Shown here: piece by piece, positions 1 through 18,168 of the stretch
Numbering within the stretch: the first letter of the stretch is position 1
Layout: the number at the start of each line of letters is the position of its first letter
Notes under the pieces: generated by a model
Databases searched by the model: none
The model's input: only the letters and a program-made list of their open reading frames with translations
What the model was told of the DNA's origin: nothing
NCBI RefSeq assembly: GCF_017591435.1
Contig: NC_059296.1
Location: 4,760,001 to 4,824,000 of the forward strand
DNA: 64,000 nucleotides
Source of the DNA: Portunus trituberculatus
Taxonomy: Eukaryota; Arthropoda; Malacostraca; Decapoda; Portunidae
Direction: 5' to 3'
Made by a program: the position numbers and the translations under genes

Positions 1-1
1 T

Positions 2-1039
2 TTCCTCCCACTTTTTTAAGGCCCACTTGCTGGTTACCACCATCCTCCTGCATGCAGCCCTGTGCAGGTCCTTGTTGCGCCGAGTCGGGTTCCTCTTGTA
101 GCGGAGCCAGGCAGCATACTTTGCCTCGGCAGCAACACGGCAACGGTAGCCAAACCATGGCTGATCCGTCGATCTGGTGGTGTATTCCCTGTGTGGGACG
201 TGGCGTCTCTGGAGGGCGAGAAGGTGAGAGGTGAGTGCAAGTGCTTCACTCTCTGCTCCTCCCTGTAGCAGAGTGGCCCATGGGGTGTGGGTCAGGTCGC
301 GGCGCAGGGAAGCCCAGTCTGCTTTGTTCCACAGCCAGATGGTGCGGGTGGTGGCCTCGTCCTGAGCCACGCCCACTTCCAGCTGTGTCAGTACAGCGTG
401 ATGGTCAGAGCTGCCCACGAGCCCCAGCTGATGACACTGAAGCTTGTCTTCCTGGTAGTCTGAGATGACAGGGTCTAATGTCCCTCCTCGTTCATGTGTG
501 GGGAAGGTGACATGATCTGTCAGACCCTGCACCTCCAGGAGATTCTCGTAGGCGTCTCTTTCCAGGTGGTGATTGAGATCCCCCACAATCAGCACGTGGC
601 TGCAGCTGTGTGCCATCATCAGGTTGTCTAAGGTCTCAGTCAGGTACAAGAGTGAGTCAGGCCCTTGTCGCGGGGGGCGATACAGGGCACACAGCAGGAG
701 GGCTGAGCGGTCTGCCAGCATTACTCGGAAGTACATCATCTCCATCATTGGAGGCGTGTCTATGTCGAGTAGCTGGGCCTGCATTCCTTCCTTGAAGCAG
801 ACAGCCACTCCACCTCCTGTTCGCTCCTGTCGGTCCCTCCTCACCCAGTGGGTGAAGCCCTGCATCCTGCCATACGTGGGCTCCACCTCACTGTTCAGCC
901 ATGTCTCGGTCACCACAACAACGTCTGCATTGTGTCGTTGCACACAGTTGTGGTATAAGTCTGCAAGGTTAGTCCGGAGACCACGGACGTTGCTAGAGAC
1001 GACCTTTAGTTGGCGGCGGGGGCAAGCTGGCTGTACCAT
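2..1039 (-). CDS. Non-LTR retrotransposon protein, APE-type endonuclease domain and linker (partial, C-terminus beyond left edge)
   Basis: Reading the minus strand from ATG at 1039-1037 gives 346 codons without a stop, continuing past position 1. It carries the ordered motifs of the endonuclease/exonuclease/phosphatase (EEP, APE-like) fold of non-LTR retrotransposons: SNVRGL (Asn17), TETWL (metal-binding Glu45), GGGVAVCF (75-82), LYRPP (Tyr120), GDLN (153-156), GGTLD (185-189) and SSDHH (catalytic Asp212-His213). Residues about 220-346 form the basic linker usually found between endonuclease and reverse transcriptase, with a Trp/Arg-rich stretch NPTRRNKDLHRAA. In this family the endonuclease nicks target DNA to prime reverse transcription. 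The reverse transcriptase should lie to the left, outside the window. The frame is intact, so the copy may be young. The ATG lies only 16 codons before motif I and about 25 bp from a 143-bp GA/CT array, so the 5' end may be truncated there. The clade (Jockey, CR1, L2 or other) cannot be assigned without the reverse transcriptase. Confidence 0.9.
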   Translation of the reverse strand, partial: MVQPACPRRQLKVVSSNVRGLRTNLADLYHNCVQRHNADVVVVTETWLNSEVEPTYGRMQGFTHWVRRDRQERTGGGVAVCFKEGMQAQLLDIDTPPMMEMMYFRVMLADRSALLLCALYRPPRQGPDSLLYLTETLDNLMMAHSCSHVLIVGDLNHHLERDAYENLLEVQGLTDHVTFPTHERGGTLDPVISDYQEDKLQCHQLGLVGSSDHHAVLTQLEVGVAQDEATTRTIWLWNKADWASLRRDLTHTPWATLLQGGAESEALALTSHLLALQRRHVPHREYTTRSTDQPWFGYRCRVAAEAKYAAWLRYKRNPTRRNKDLHRAACRRMVVTSKWALKKWEE

Positions 1040-1061
1040 GGTGAGGGATGGTAGTGAGCGA

Positions 1062-1209
<148 letters not shown>

Positions 1210-1447
1210 TTTGTTTCTGATGTTTATATTTTGTCTCTCTATTTTTTCGTCTCTTTTTCTTCATCTCCATTTTTATTCAGGCTGTCCATCCATCTCTCCA
1301 TCTCCGTTCCTCCATCCATCTCGCCGTTCCTCTCTTGGCCTCCTTCACCTCCTCCTTATTTGTCGCCCGGGAGTGGGGAGGTGCGAGTCCGTTTTCTGTT
1401 CACCATCTCTCGTCAACCAACAATTCCTGCTTGACTTTTCGTAGCGC

Positions 1448-1448
<1 letters not shown>

Positions 1449-1486
<38 letters not shown>

Positions 1487-1553
1487 AGGTAGAGAAAGAG
1501 ACAACGCCCGCTGATTCAAACTCCCGCCCTCCTCCTCCTCCTCCTCCTCCTTC
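1449..1553. repeat. (AG)n array and short (CTC)n array
   Basis: A pure AG run at 1449-1483 is followed 45 bp later by a CTC run at 1528-1551. The flanking 1207-2006 is pyrimidine-rich on the plus strand and I see no gene in it. Confidence 0.95.
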
Positions 1554-2003
1554 TCCTTCAGCTCCAGCATTTGTGTTTGTTTGTCCTTCCCGAGTCCTTG
1601 CCACTTTTTGCTGCTCTTCTGACACTCCCAAATGTGACGATGGGGTAAGTGAGAGGGTTGGTTTATTTGTGTCTTTGCTTTACGGGGTGTCACTGTGCGG
1701 GGCTAATTGTACGGTTTGCGGGGATGTTCTAGGGTGAGTTTTTGTCTCCTGTTCTCTTTGGCGTTCGTGTGTCTCAGTCATGATTCTTTTTTCTCTCTGT
1801 TTCTTTTCTCTTTCGTTATTAATTGTGCGACGACTGAAGGCTTGCCAGAAATGTTTCCCGGGTGTTTTAATTGCGGTAATTATATGTGGGGGGAGGCAGA
1901 GGGAGAGGGAGAGGGAGAGGAGAGGGAGAGGAGTCAGCGAGGTGTGTGATGAGGAGGCCCAGGGCAACTTGTGTCAGGGAGTTAGTTATGGTCTGAGTCT
2001 TTT

Positions 2004-4195
<2,192 letters not shown>

Positions 4196-4506
4196 ACAAG
4201 CAAGTGAGATTGTACAAGTCTTAGGGATCCAGAGCATACCACAGCCAGTTCTAATCGTGGAGAGGGATGTGCTCAATAATCCCACGTGTCTGGGATGCTT
4301 GGCTGGACCGTCTTGTGCTGTCCACTGAATTATTAAAGTCCCAAGGCTGATAACAATTCTGCAATGTGATGATGGTTCAGAATTGGAGATTAGACATCGC
4401 GATTGCATGCATCAACCAAAGATAGCAGATTACTTACAGGGATTGGATGCATTAAAGTTGTAGGAAAGAGACACAGTTCTGGTACCTCGCGCTACATGTC
4501 GCAGCT

Positions 4507-4512
4507 TTTAAT
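4507..4512 (-). promoter_or_regulatory. Possible polyadenylation hexamer ATTAAA for the 4593-4862 candidate exon
   Basis: On the minus strand ATTAAA lies about 80 nt after the stop codon of the candidate terminal exon. The hexamer is common by chance in AT-rich DNA, so this is only supportive. Confidence 0.2.
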
Positions 4513-4592
4513 GTAATGATGATAAAAAAAAGGGGATTTCAGTCCTTTATGCGACAGTGAGGTTGTTCTTGAGAGTATGAGAAGGTTGTACA

Positions 4593-4862
4593 TCAAGGGT
4601 GAAAATCTTCCATTACTTCTTCCACTAGTTCCACTTCTGAGCCGCCAGCACCTGACTCACTTCTCTTTCTTATGAGGGTGACCAGGTGGCGTCTGTGTTC
4701 TGGTGACAGGGGAGCCTCGGGCGGCGGCGCTCGTTGGAAGGGATTACGAAGGATCTGGTCGAGAGGATCATGAGGCGTTCGAGGGACATGTTTTATTCGA
4801 GCCATAGGAGGCAAACCAAAGGATGTGAGAAAAGTGGAGAAAGTCTGTAAAGTGCCTCTCAT
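4593..4862 (-). CDS. Candidate coding exon (possibly terminal exon), unknown protein
   Basis: Open frame of 89 codons with a TAA immediately before the first ATG and a TGA end. The composition looks protein-like rather than repeat-derived: Pro/Arg-rich middle (PPMARIKHVPRTP, QRAPPPEAPLSPEHRR) and an acidic C-terminus (EVELVEEVMEDFHP). Just upstream on the minus strand is a pyrimidine-rich tract with possible splice acceptors (CACTAAAG, and TTTACAG inside the frame after six codons). The frame could therefore be entered as a last exon rather than started at the ATG, and an ATTAAA hexamer follows the stop. I recognise no domain. It may instead be a chance frame; transcript support is absent. 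Confidence 0.3.
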   Translation of the reverse strand: MRGTLQTFSTFLTSFGLPPMARIKHVPRTPHDPLDQILRNPFQRAPPPEAPLSPEHRRHLVTLIRKRSESGAGGSEVELVEEVMEDFHP

Positions 4863-5043
4863 TTAGGGATCTTTAGTGAGACGGCGAAGGGGAATAAGAA
4901 GAGGTGAGAGGGATGAAAGACTGGACTCACGGGATAGAGGCCAGCTGTGGTGCCGCGACGAGGTGACGGACAGGCCGCCTCTCTGATGCTTTGTGCTCCA
5001 CGGGAATGTCACACTGGCGGATCACCGATTAACTAACGCTTGG

Positions 5044-6504
<1,461 letters not shown>

Positions 6505-6624
6505 GAGGAGGAGGAGGAGGAGGAGGAGGAGGAGGAGGAGGAGGAGGAGGAGGATGCCTTGAACCTGTCAGGATAGAGCAGAGAAAATGTCGTTAAGGTT
6601 TCTTCTCTATTATTATTATGCTCA

Positions 6625-6667
<43 letters not shown>

Positions 6668-6738
6668 GTTATTATTATTATCGTTATTATTATTATAACG
6701 GTTATTATTATTATTATTTCTATTATAATTGCTGTTGC

Positions 6739-6832
<94 letters not shown>
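6505..6832. repeat. Cluster of (GAG)n, imperfect (TTA)n and (CT)n arrays
   Basis: GAG repeat at 6505-6553, TTA repeat with scattered G/C substitutions at about 6626-6716, then a pure CT run at 6742-6832. Three unrelated motifs lie within 330 bp. Confidence 0.97.
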
Positions 6833-6834
<2 letters not shown>

Positions 6835-7691
6835 ACACGGACGGGCTTCTTTGAGACGTCTTGAGGCTCCTTGTGCGTGTGACACTAATCCTCGCCACGC
6901 CAGGACGACAACTTGCTGGGGGATTTCAGAAGGTTTTGCCTCATTACTGCTGATGACGGCGTAAGATCTCCCAGCAGAGGCGACGTCCTACTGCCTCTGC
7001 TCTTCCTCTTCTCTGACCCTCTGTTCTTCCTCCCCTGTTGTTTTTGCCGTCGTCCTCTTCTCTCAAATTATCTCTGTCCTAGTCCTCGAATATTTTACTC
7101 CCGTCTGTTCTTCGTTCTTTCGTGTTTTTTTTGTTTTTTTTGTTTTCCTATTTCAATCGCAATGTCGTGTCATATTTTCCTCTCAGACTCGCTTAGATGT
7201 CAGCATAGAACACTTTCCTTTGTCATGCGTCACTTTTGCACGTCCGCTTCAAACTCTCATCATTCAGTCACCACTAACTCGTTCTTCTCTTCTCTATTCA
7301 GCGGGTCTTTCATCTTATTTTTTCCTCCTCGTGCCCTGTAGCTCTTGTGCCTCGATCGCCTCCATAACGCCCTCAGGGAAATAATGGACTATGTGCTTAG
7401 TTCGCTCACATCACTGTTGTTCGCCTCTATCATCTCACTAACAGGGCAGTGAGCGGCAAGGAAATGGTCAAATGAGTGTGATCAAGGAAGAGTTATGTAG
7501 GTTTAAAGGTAAATGAGTCTGTTTATTGTCTGTAAGCACGTCATCTGTAGAAAGAAATGAGTTGCGGGTAAACCGAGATAGCGATTATGAGCCAGTGTCG
7601 ATTTTATCAACTGCTGTCTATCGCTGGTAATAGTAATTTATATCGAAAAATAATAATAGACCACTCCTTGCTCTTACTGCCTCTTACACTT

Positions 7692-10593
<2,902 letters not shown>

Positions 10594-10719
10594 TTTGTGT
10601 GTGGGGCCACCTCACGACACCACACACACAACTCACATAAAGCCAGAGTCACCACACCCACGGAGGAACGCCCGCAGCACGTAGGCCACGTTACATTATC
10701 TTTACTATTGTTGGAAGCT

Positions 10720-10722
<3 letters not shown>

Positions 10723-10783
<61 letters not shown>

Positions 10784-10898
10784 CCTCACTTCTTCCTCCG
10801 TCATTAATGTCTTGGAATTCTCAGAAGCAACGAATTACTCCACATTTTTACGACCGAGTGACGACGAGAAGCGATAATCTTTTCTCCTCGCGCTTGCC

Positions 10899-10984
<86 letters not shown>

Positions 10985-11009
10985 AGAGGGAGAGGGAGAG
11001 GGGGAGAAA
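10723..11009. repeat. (GA)n arrays with (GGGAGA)n tail
   Basis: Pure GA at 10723-10780 and again at about 10902-10978, the second degrading into GGGAGA/GGGAGAGG units to 11009. Frames reading Arg-Glu through both are artefacts. Confidence 0.97.
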
Positions 11010-11175
11010 GCAGCATGACTCAGGGACGCAGCTCTCAGTAGCCGCAACACTCATGACAATAGTACTTCCTGCAGAGAGACGAATAGTCCAAGAGATACAT
11101 GATGGACTCAGGTGAATATTTTGAAAGGTGATAATGAGTGGGAGGTGAGTGAGGAGTGCTTGGTGAGCGTCCCGT

Positions 11176-11208
<33 letters not shown>

Positions 11209-11229
11209 TTGGTTGGTTGGTTGGTTGGT
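11176..11229. repeat. (CTGG)n(TTGG)n tetranucleotide array
   Basis: About seven CTGG units switch to about six TTGG units, a single C-to-T change spread across the second half of the array. Confidence 0.95.
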
Positions 11230-11491
11230 GTGCTTGCAGGAAGGCCATCAGGGGTCACGTCTCCTGCCCGCCCTGACACATCGAGTTTTATCATTGCCAA
11301 GATAAATCGTTCGGTCTGCTGCAGGATTGTTTCTGTTTTGTTTTCTCACTTGATGTTATTTTGTTATTTATTTCTCTGGTAAGTTTGTTTTTGGGGTTTT
11401 TGTATTTTTATATGTATCTATTTTTTTCTTAATCGTTACAGTTTTTTTTCTTATATTGTTTCATGAGATAAACAGCACAGAAATTGATCTA

Positions 11492-11591
<100 letters not shown>

Positions 11592-11980
11592 ACAGTTTTG
11601 TGATTATTAAGAAGGCTGTAACAGTAAAGAATTTTTGTTTTAGTGTATTAGCAAAGAAATTATCACTTTATATGCCTTTTCTTTATCACTTATACTCATT
11701 TCAACTTGATTGTTCGACCAATACGTGACGAAAGTGTTGAATCCCTTTAGCGAGGAACGAACCGCATCACGTCGTCTTATTTCCAACACGACGTCGGAAT
11801 AAATGCCCGTCGAACATTTAGCGTGAGAGTTAATGATTGATTTCCAGCAGGACGAAGACAGATGCGCCGCGTCATTCATGAGGCAATGCTGAGGCTATGA
11901 ATACAAAAGACCAGGAATGCAGCACACGTACTCCGGGGTCAGAAGCCACGCGGCCCCCTCGCTGCTCTAAGTGGAGGAAT

Positions 11981-12105
11981 AGCAGGCAGGCAGGCAGGCA
12001 GGTAGGTAGGTAGGTAAGGAGATAGGCAAGCAGGTAGGCAGGTAGGCAGACATGCATGTAGGTAGGCAGGCAGGCAGGTAAGAAGGCAAGCAGGCAGGCT
12101 CGTGA
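11981..12105. repeat. (AGGC)n/(AGGT)n tetranucleotide array, imperfect
   Basis: AGGC, AGGT and related tetramers keep a 4-bp phase for about 125 bp with substitutions and small shifts. Confidence 0.93.
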
Positions 12106-12107
12106 GT

Positions 12108-12450
12108 GTATGTCAATTGTCTGAACTAAATTTCATCCCGCCTGTTATTTAAGTCCGTTCATCTCCTTTTTGTTCATCTGTTGCTGATTTTTTCTTTTAT
12201 GCATTTAAACAATGAACATATGCCAATAATCTTAACTGAAATCCAACCAGTTCTTAGGTTCGTGATTTTTTTTTCCTTACGTTGTTATTCAAATTATTTA
12301 TCACTTCGATCAATAGGAATGTAAGGAAAAAATAATGAGTGGATATCAATAGTCTTCACTGAAATCCTTCCAGTTATTAAAACCGTGTTCTTTTTTTTTA
12401 CCATTGTTGTTGACATTACTTATCACTGCGATTAGTGAGAAAAAAACACT
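12108..12450. repeat. Diverged tandem repeat, ~3 units of 111-121 bp
   Basis: Related segments begin at about 12108, 12219 and 12339, each with a TAT(G)(C/T)CAAT word followed by CT(T/G)(A/C)ACT and AAATCC. The second and third also share a CCAGTT word, a T-run and TTATCACT(T/G)CGAT near their ends. The first is the most diverged. Confidence 0.7.
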
Positions 12451-13158
12451 ACATTGTGTGCGCCGAGTGGGGTTAAGGGAGGTCATCAGTCACAGGGAAG
12501 GGCGAGGCGAGGTCTGCAGCTTCTCTGAGGTAGCCATACGTCAGACCAGCAAGTGACGTGCCATTGTACCCTGACAGGCAGGCGCGCCGCTCACCCGCCC
12601 TTGCTACTCCCTCCTTCCTTGCCTCTTAGCTCGCCTCGCCACACCATACCGGCTTTTCCCTTCCCTCTGCACTAAAACGCAGGGCAATGAAGGCCGAGAC
12701 GAGGGAGACGAGAGGTGAGAGACGTGCCACACACACGTCTGCGTAGCCGTGTGCATGTTTCCTCACAGATGGGCACCTGTGAACGCACGCACTCTGGAGA
12801 CCAAATGCGGAGCCGTGTGTTGAGGGTGCGGGAAAAGCGAGCAGGGCAGGGAGTCCAAGGAGCAAGAGCCGCGCCCCGTCAGGCAAGTGTTCTGGTGACT
12901 GAAAAGGAAAGAGAGCAAGCGAGCCATTGGGCAGAGCTGACAGGTGGACATAAAACTAGACAGGTGAGCATTCAAGTAATCAGCCACGGAGGACAGCCAC
13001 CTGCAACACGGACACGAAACTCGGCCAGTGTACAGAGAAACGAACAAATTTACGAACAGGAAAAGAAACGTACAGACAAGAGAGTAGACGCACTAACAAG
13101 CATATGCGTAAACAAGAAAAAGAGGGCAAATACTCATATATGGAAATAAACAAATTAT

Positions 13159-13511
<353 letters not shown>

Positions 13512-13678
13512 TTCTTAAAAATCCACCCATCCATCCGAAGAAAAAGAAAATCAGTTGGAAAAGTGAAACAGTGAGATATTTTCCAGAAATTGAGGCACGT
13601 TCATTCTTTTTCTTTATTTTTTTCTCCCTCACTTGCGCCGCATCCCTTCACGTCAGACCTCTAATGGCTAAATCTTAA

Positions 13679-13745
13679 CAAGCAAGAAGAAGAAGAAAAA
13701 GAAAAAGAAGAGGAGAAGGAGGAAGGAGAAGAAAAAGAAGTGATT
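13679..13745. repeat. Imperfect GAA/AAGAAG purine tract
   Basis: About 65 bp of AAGAAG, AAAAAG and GGAGAA words, all purine on the plus strand. Confidence 0.85.
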
Positions 13746-14113
13746 GCGAGGAAATGTGTTATTTTTACAAGTCCTCGTAGCTGTTGTTCCTATCATCACA
13801 GACCGGAGTGCTGTAAACCAACACACGCCGCGGATTCATTCCAATCATGATGGTCTCACTGGAGGAAAAAAAATGAGACAGTAGCAGTGAGGAGAAGAGA
13901 AAAATCCTGCAAACTTAGGCATGTGAGATGGAACGTGTATATATAGCAAGGCTTGAAATATCTTTGTTCAATTTAACGCACATTGTGAGGCGAAAAAGTT
14001 TAATTGGTTAAAGTTGTCTTAGTGTTGTTTTTCAAAGCAGCACGTTTTGATTGCCTTGAAATGAATCTTGATAGCTGGAAAGGAAATGATGTTAAGACGG
14101 TGGTGCTGAGAAA

Positions 14114-14117
<4 letters not shown>

Positions 14118-14191
<74 letters not shown>
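14118..14191. repeat. (GA)n microsatellite, ~74 bp
   Basis: Pure GA run. The following 14,192-14,700 holds no recognised gene. Confidence 0.98.
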
Positions 14192-14194
<3 letters not shown>

Positions 14195-14758
14195 ACGAAA
14201 AATAGTTGTATGAAGTCCACAGAGGCCTTGAGGCATTACTGTGAGAGACAGAATGAGATGCTTCTACTGACAAGAAATTATTAGACAGACAGCAGGAGAA
14301 TCAGGGGAGACAGGCAGTGGGTGAGAGGGACGACCGCTAGTATGGGGAACACTGATAGCGGCGAGGTGCGGCGAGTGCTGAGGCGGAGAGGCACGCAGAT
14401 GGAATGGGAACAGAGAGGGTGACAGACTAAACTGCAAAAGCAAACCGGAGAAGGAAAAATAGAGACAAGGCGAACAGTTAATAAAGATAAACGACGCGAA
14501 GGAAAAAAAAATGGACAATAGGAGCTGGAGAAAGAAATATGTGGACAGGGACATAATGCGTCAAGATAGCGTGAACGGGCGAAAACACAATGTGGATTTA
14601 GTGAGAGACGCGTTTCGCTGACTACACACAAGCGGTTCCCTCGATCACTTCAAGTCACATTGTTTCTTTGCCTCTGAATATCGTAGCTCGATGTGAAATT
14701 GCATGAAAAAAAAAAATAGATGCAAAGTCGAAAATTATCATTATTTTTGGTATCTTAT

Positions 14759-15030
14759 ATGAACCATGAAAAACAACATTACAAACAGGTCCCATTAAAC
14801 ATATACATTTTTTTCCCCTGCTGTCGTTGAATATAATTTCGTCAGTTACATACTTTTATTATTGTCCTGAAATTCTATTAAAAAAAAAAAAACGAAGACG
14901 AACACATGATTTGTAAAGTGAACCACGAAAAAACAACATTACAAACGAGAAGCATCAATTATAGTTATCTTTTTGCTGTTGTTGAATCTAATTTCGTCAG
15001 TTACAGGTGTTTTTTGTCCCATGCCTCTAA
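14759..15030. repeat. Direct duplication, period ~161 bp
   Basis: Two diverged copies begin at about 14760 (GAACCATGAAAAACAACATT) and 14920 (GAACCACGAAAAAACAACAT). Both continue to a shared GTCGTTGAAT/GTTGTTGAAT and TTTCGTCAGTTACA word. Small indels and an A-run separate them. Confidence 0.85.
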
Positions 15031-15199
15031 TACCTCTTCCACGTGTAGAGCCGTATCATACCAGCGATCTTTTGCAGGTGAGGACCCGGCGTGATATAAT
15101 TCTGTTAGCAATTGTTCTCTATCTAAATTGAATCCTTGTATGGCGATTTTATGGAGTAAACTCAATTTATTCCAGCAATTTAAACCCGGAATTTATTTG

Positions 15200-15221
15200 T
15201 AGTAGTAGTAGTAGTAGTAGT
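15200..15221. repeat. (TAG)n short array
   Basis: Seven TAG triplets, just upstream of a GA-rich stretch and the SINE copy. Confidence 0.9.
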
Positions 15222-15313
15222 GGGAATATTTTGCTCGACGTGTGAGTGCTACAAGAGAGAGAGAGGGAGAGGAAGAGAGAGAAGGTGGAGCGATGAGAGA
15301 AAGAGAGAGAGAG

Positions 15314-15532
15314 GGACCCGCCGTTTTACAGTGGAACCAACTGTGCTTTGGGGTCCGAGGGGTCTCCAAGCGCACGGGTTCGATTCCTGTCCACGGTCCA
15401 AGTGTAGGTTGGGCTTCCTCACTCAGGGCAATGGTTTCCTACCGGGTGGGCTTTGAGATAGGAGGTACCCCGAAAATTATCCGCTTTAGCCCATAAATTC
15501 TCGTGAAAAACCCACATGGTATAAAAAAAAAA
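15314..15532 (+). mobile_element. tRNA-derived SINE, copy 1 (apparently full length)
   Basis: The first 86 nt (15314-15399) look like a tRNA with a long variable arm, as in tRNA-Leu or tRNA-Ser. The ends GGACC and GGTCC can pair, an A-box-like TTTACAGTGG lies near 15325, and an exact RNA polymerase III B box GGTTCGATTCC lies at 15377-15387. A non-tRNA body of about 120 nt follows, ending in an A-rich tail near 15522-15532. A second copy of the same body at 26.9 kb, opposite strand, shows this is a dispersed family. SINEs encode no protein and are copied by a partner LINE. I cannot tell whether this copy is still transcribed. Confidence 0.85.
15377..15387 (+). promoter_or_regulatory. RNA polymerase III B box of SINE copy 1
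   Basis: Exact match to the B-box consensus GGTTCGANTCC, about 45 bp after the A-box-like element, a normal distance for an internal pol III promoter. Confidence 0.75.
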
Positions 15533-15765
15533 GAGGGAGAGTGAAGGAATGCATACAACCTACAGTGCTGGTCTAGTTTATCCCTGCGTTTGTTTCCCAC
15601 GGTATTCCTTGCATTGTTTGAGGTTCACGATTGATTAAGATCGCGATCAAAATGCAAAATAAGATCATTGGCAGAGGGGCGGCGTGTCGTGCCCCGGGGA
15701 GTGAAGGTTTTACGAGGCCGGGCAATTAAATGTGGGGCAGCGCTTGATAGGACGACGGTCAGGAC

Positions 15766-15768
<3 letters not shown>

Positions 15769-15819
<51 letters not shown>

Positions 15820-16019
15820 TGACTATAACATGGGAGGTGGTATGAATGTATACAAGCCACAAGTCAGAAGGAAATAAGGCAGAAAAGGAGAGAAAGAAAT
15901 GAAAAATAAGAAAAAAATAAGAAAATGAGAACAGGAGAAATAGAAAAAAAAAAAAAAAAAAAAGGTTTATAGTTTTCTCACCAGTCACTGCACCACCACC
16001 ACCAGAACACCCTGTACTA

Positions 16020-16093
<74 letters not shown>
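15769..16093. repeat. (GA)n (15769-15815), A-run (~15942-15963) and (CT)n (16024-16093)
   Basis: Three simple runs. The DNA between the GA run and the A-run is itself almost all purine. Confidence 0.95.
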
Positions 16094-16097
<4 letters not shown>

Positions 16098-16366
16098 GTA
16101 TGTCGTGTTGTTATAGTAATTCTAAGAGGTTATTGTGCCTTTGGAAAACGTAACAGATTTGACACATTAGTAATTACCAGACCAGCTCCAGCCTCCTTTC
16201 TTTTCTTCCTCCTTTTTCCCTCTCCTTTATCTTTCCCATCTTCGTCGTTATCATTATTATTATCCTCAAATGTGCTGTTATCTTCATTCTTACCATTATT
16301 ATTTTTCTTTTCGTTTTGTTTTCTTCTTCGTGTTCTTCCTGTTGTGGTTTCTTGTGTTTTTCTTCC

Positions 16367-16777
16367 CTCTTCTTCTTCTTCTTCTTCTTCTTCTTCTTCT
16401 TCTTCTCTTCGTCATTTTCAACGTCTTATTCTTTCTTTCTTTTCTTTTTTCTTTTTCCTTTTCCTTTTTCGTCTGATTTTTTCTTTTTCTTTTCTTTCTT
16501 CTTGTTCTTGTTCTTGTTATTTTTCTTTTCGTCTTTTCTTCTTTTTCTTCTTCTTCTTCTTCTTCTTCTTCTTCTTCTTCTTCTTCTTCTTCTTCTTCTT
16601 CTTCTTCTTCTTCTTCTTCTTCTTCTTCTTCTTCTTCTTCTTCTTCTTCTTCTTCTTCTTCTTCTTCTTCTTCTTCTTCTTCTTCTTCTTCTTCTTCTTC
16701 TTCTTCTTCTTCTTCTTCTTCTTCTTCTTCTTCTTCTTCTTCTTCTTCTTCTTCTTCTTCTTCTTCTTCTTCTTCTT

Positions 16778-16868
<91 letters not shown>

Positions 16869-17147
16869 TTATTTTTACTTCTAATTCTTCTACTTCTAGT
16901 TCTTCTTCTTCTTCTCTTCTTCTTCTTCTTCTTCTTCTTCTTCTTCTTCTTCTTCTTCTTCTTCTTCTTCTTCTTCTTCTTGTTAACCTCCTCCTCCTCC
17001 TCCTCCTCCTCCTCCTCCTCCTCCTCCTCCTCCTCCTCCTCCTCCTCCTCCTCCTCCTCCTCCTCCTCCTCCTCCTCCTCCTCCTCCTCCTCCTCCTCTT
17101 CCTCTTCCTCTTCCTCTTCCTCCTCCTCCTCCTCCTCCTCCTCCTCG
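16367..17147. repeat. Mosaic triplet array (TTC)n(TTA)n(TTC)n(CTC)n, ~780 bp
   Basis: Successive blocks: short TTC (16367-16405), mixed T/C-rich (to about 16539), about 89 TTC triplets (16540-16806), about 20 TTA triplets (16807-16867), a degenerate stretch, about 26 TTC (16903-16981), then about 37 CTC triplets (16989-17098), and finally CTCTTC and CTC units. The plus strand is almost purely pyrimidine outside the TTA block. Long one-residue open frames here (poly-Phe, -Leu, -Ser, -Lys, -Glu) are translations of the repeat. Confidence 0.98.
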
Positions 17148-17909
17148 CTCTCCGTCACTCTGATCCTGTTTTGTTATATGAAACGAATGTGACGGACGAC
17201 CTGTCTGTTTGGTGTTCACCGTCACCTTTCTATTTAATACGTGACGGCGCGTCTTGCTTGCACCATTATTTATGTTCAGGGCTTACAGTGTGACGGTGTA
17301 CTCTTGTATGTTCCTGTTTTATTCTGTTATCATTCTTTTTTTTTTATATCAATTTTAGAAAGTCAATGTATGTGTAAGGTGGATAATTTCTTCTATATTC
17401 TGCTTCTATTTTGTTTTTGTATTTCTGTATGTCTTAATCTGTTATTCAGGTGTGTAAAGCCAGCTAATTCAGTAAAGCGATCTATATTTTTTTCTCTATT
17501 TATTTTACAGACTGATCGATATTGATCTTTGCATAAAAATGTGCCAAAACTTACTTCTTTTTATAAACCTTAGAAGTCATTTAAATCATATATGTTTTTT
17601 TTTTTTTTTTTCCAGGAGGCTTACATTTTTCATCATTATCTTCATCTTATATCTCATTCTGCCACTCTGCTCAACGGCTGCTCTAATTCTCAAGCCTCTG
17701 TTTTGCACCTTTACATTCCTAACTCTCCCACATTAAGAGGACTTGAACACTCCACTCGAGGTGATCCGTCCCTTGCCGCCACCCTCGAGCTCCTCTCCCC
17801 GGTCACTTCATCACCGTTACTGTCCACCAGCCAGACCACACCTCGTCCTCCACTTCCTCTGTACCTCTGCGGTGATTGGGCGTGCCTCCTTTCCTCACAC
17901 GCATTGCAT

Positions 17910-18102
17910 TAGAGAGAGAGAGAGAGAGAGGGAGAGGGAAAGGGAGGAAGGTGGAGAGAGGAATGACCAAGGAAAAATAGACGAGAAAGATGAGAATTGA
18001 TGGGTGTTGCTCCCTCAGGTAACATCAAACTGTGGAGGAAGGCAAGTTAGTGCGACTGCCTTGAGGGAAAAAAAAAAAAAACAGATAGATAGATAGAGAG
18101 GT

Positions 18103-18167
<65 letters not shown>
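17910..18167. repeat. (GA)n arrays (17910-17945 imperfect; 18107-18167)
   Basis: The second, purer run is preceded by a short GATA run (about 18084-18096). The interval 17,150-17,909 is T-rich unique sequence with no recognised gene. Confidence 0.93.

Positions 18168-18168
<1 letters not shown>

Noticed and set aside
15314..15399. Functional tRNA gene
   Set aside because: It is followed by a shared SINE body and A tail, and another copy of that body exists at 26.9 kb; treated as the head of a SINE.
16272..17293. Open frames of over 200-300 codons on both strands, poly-Phe/Leu/Ser and poly-Lys/Glu
   Set aside because: Translation of TTC/TTA/CTC triplet arrays; no non-repeat domain on either side.
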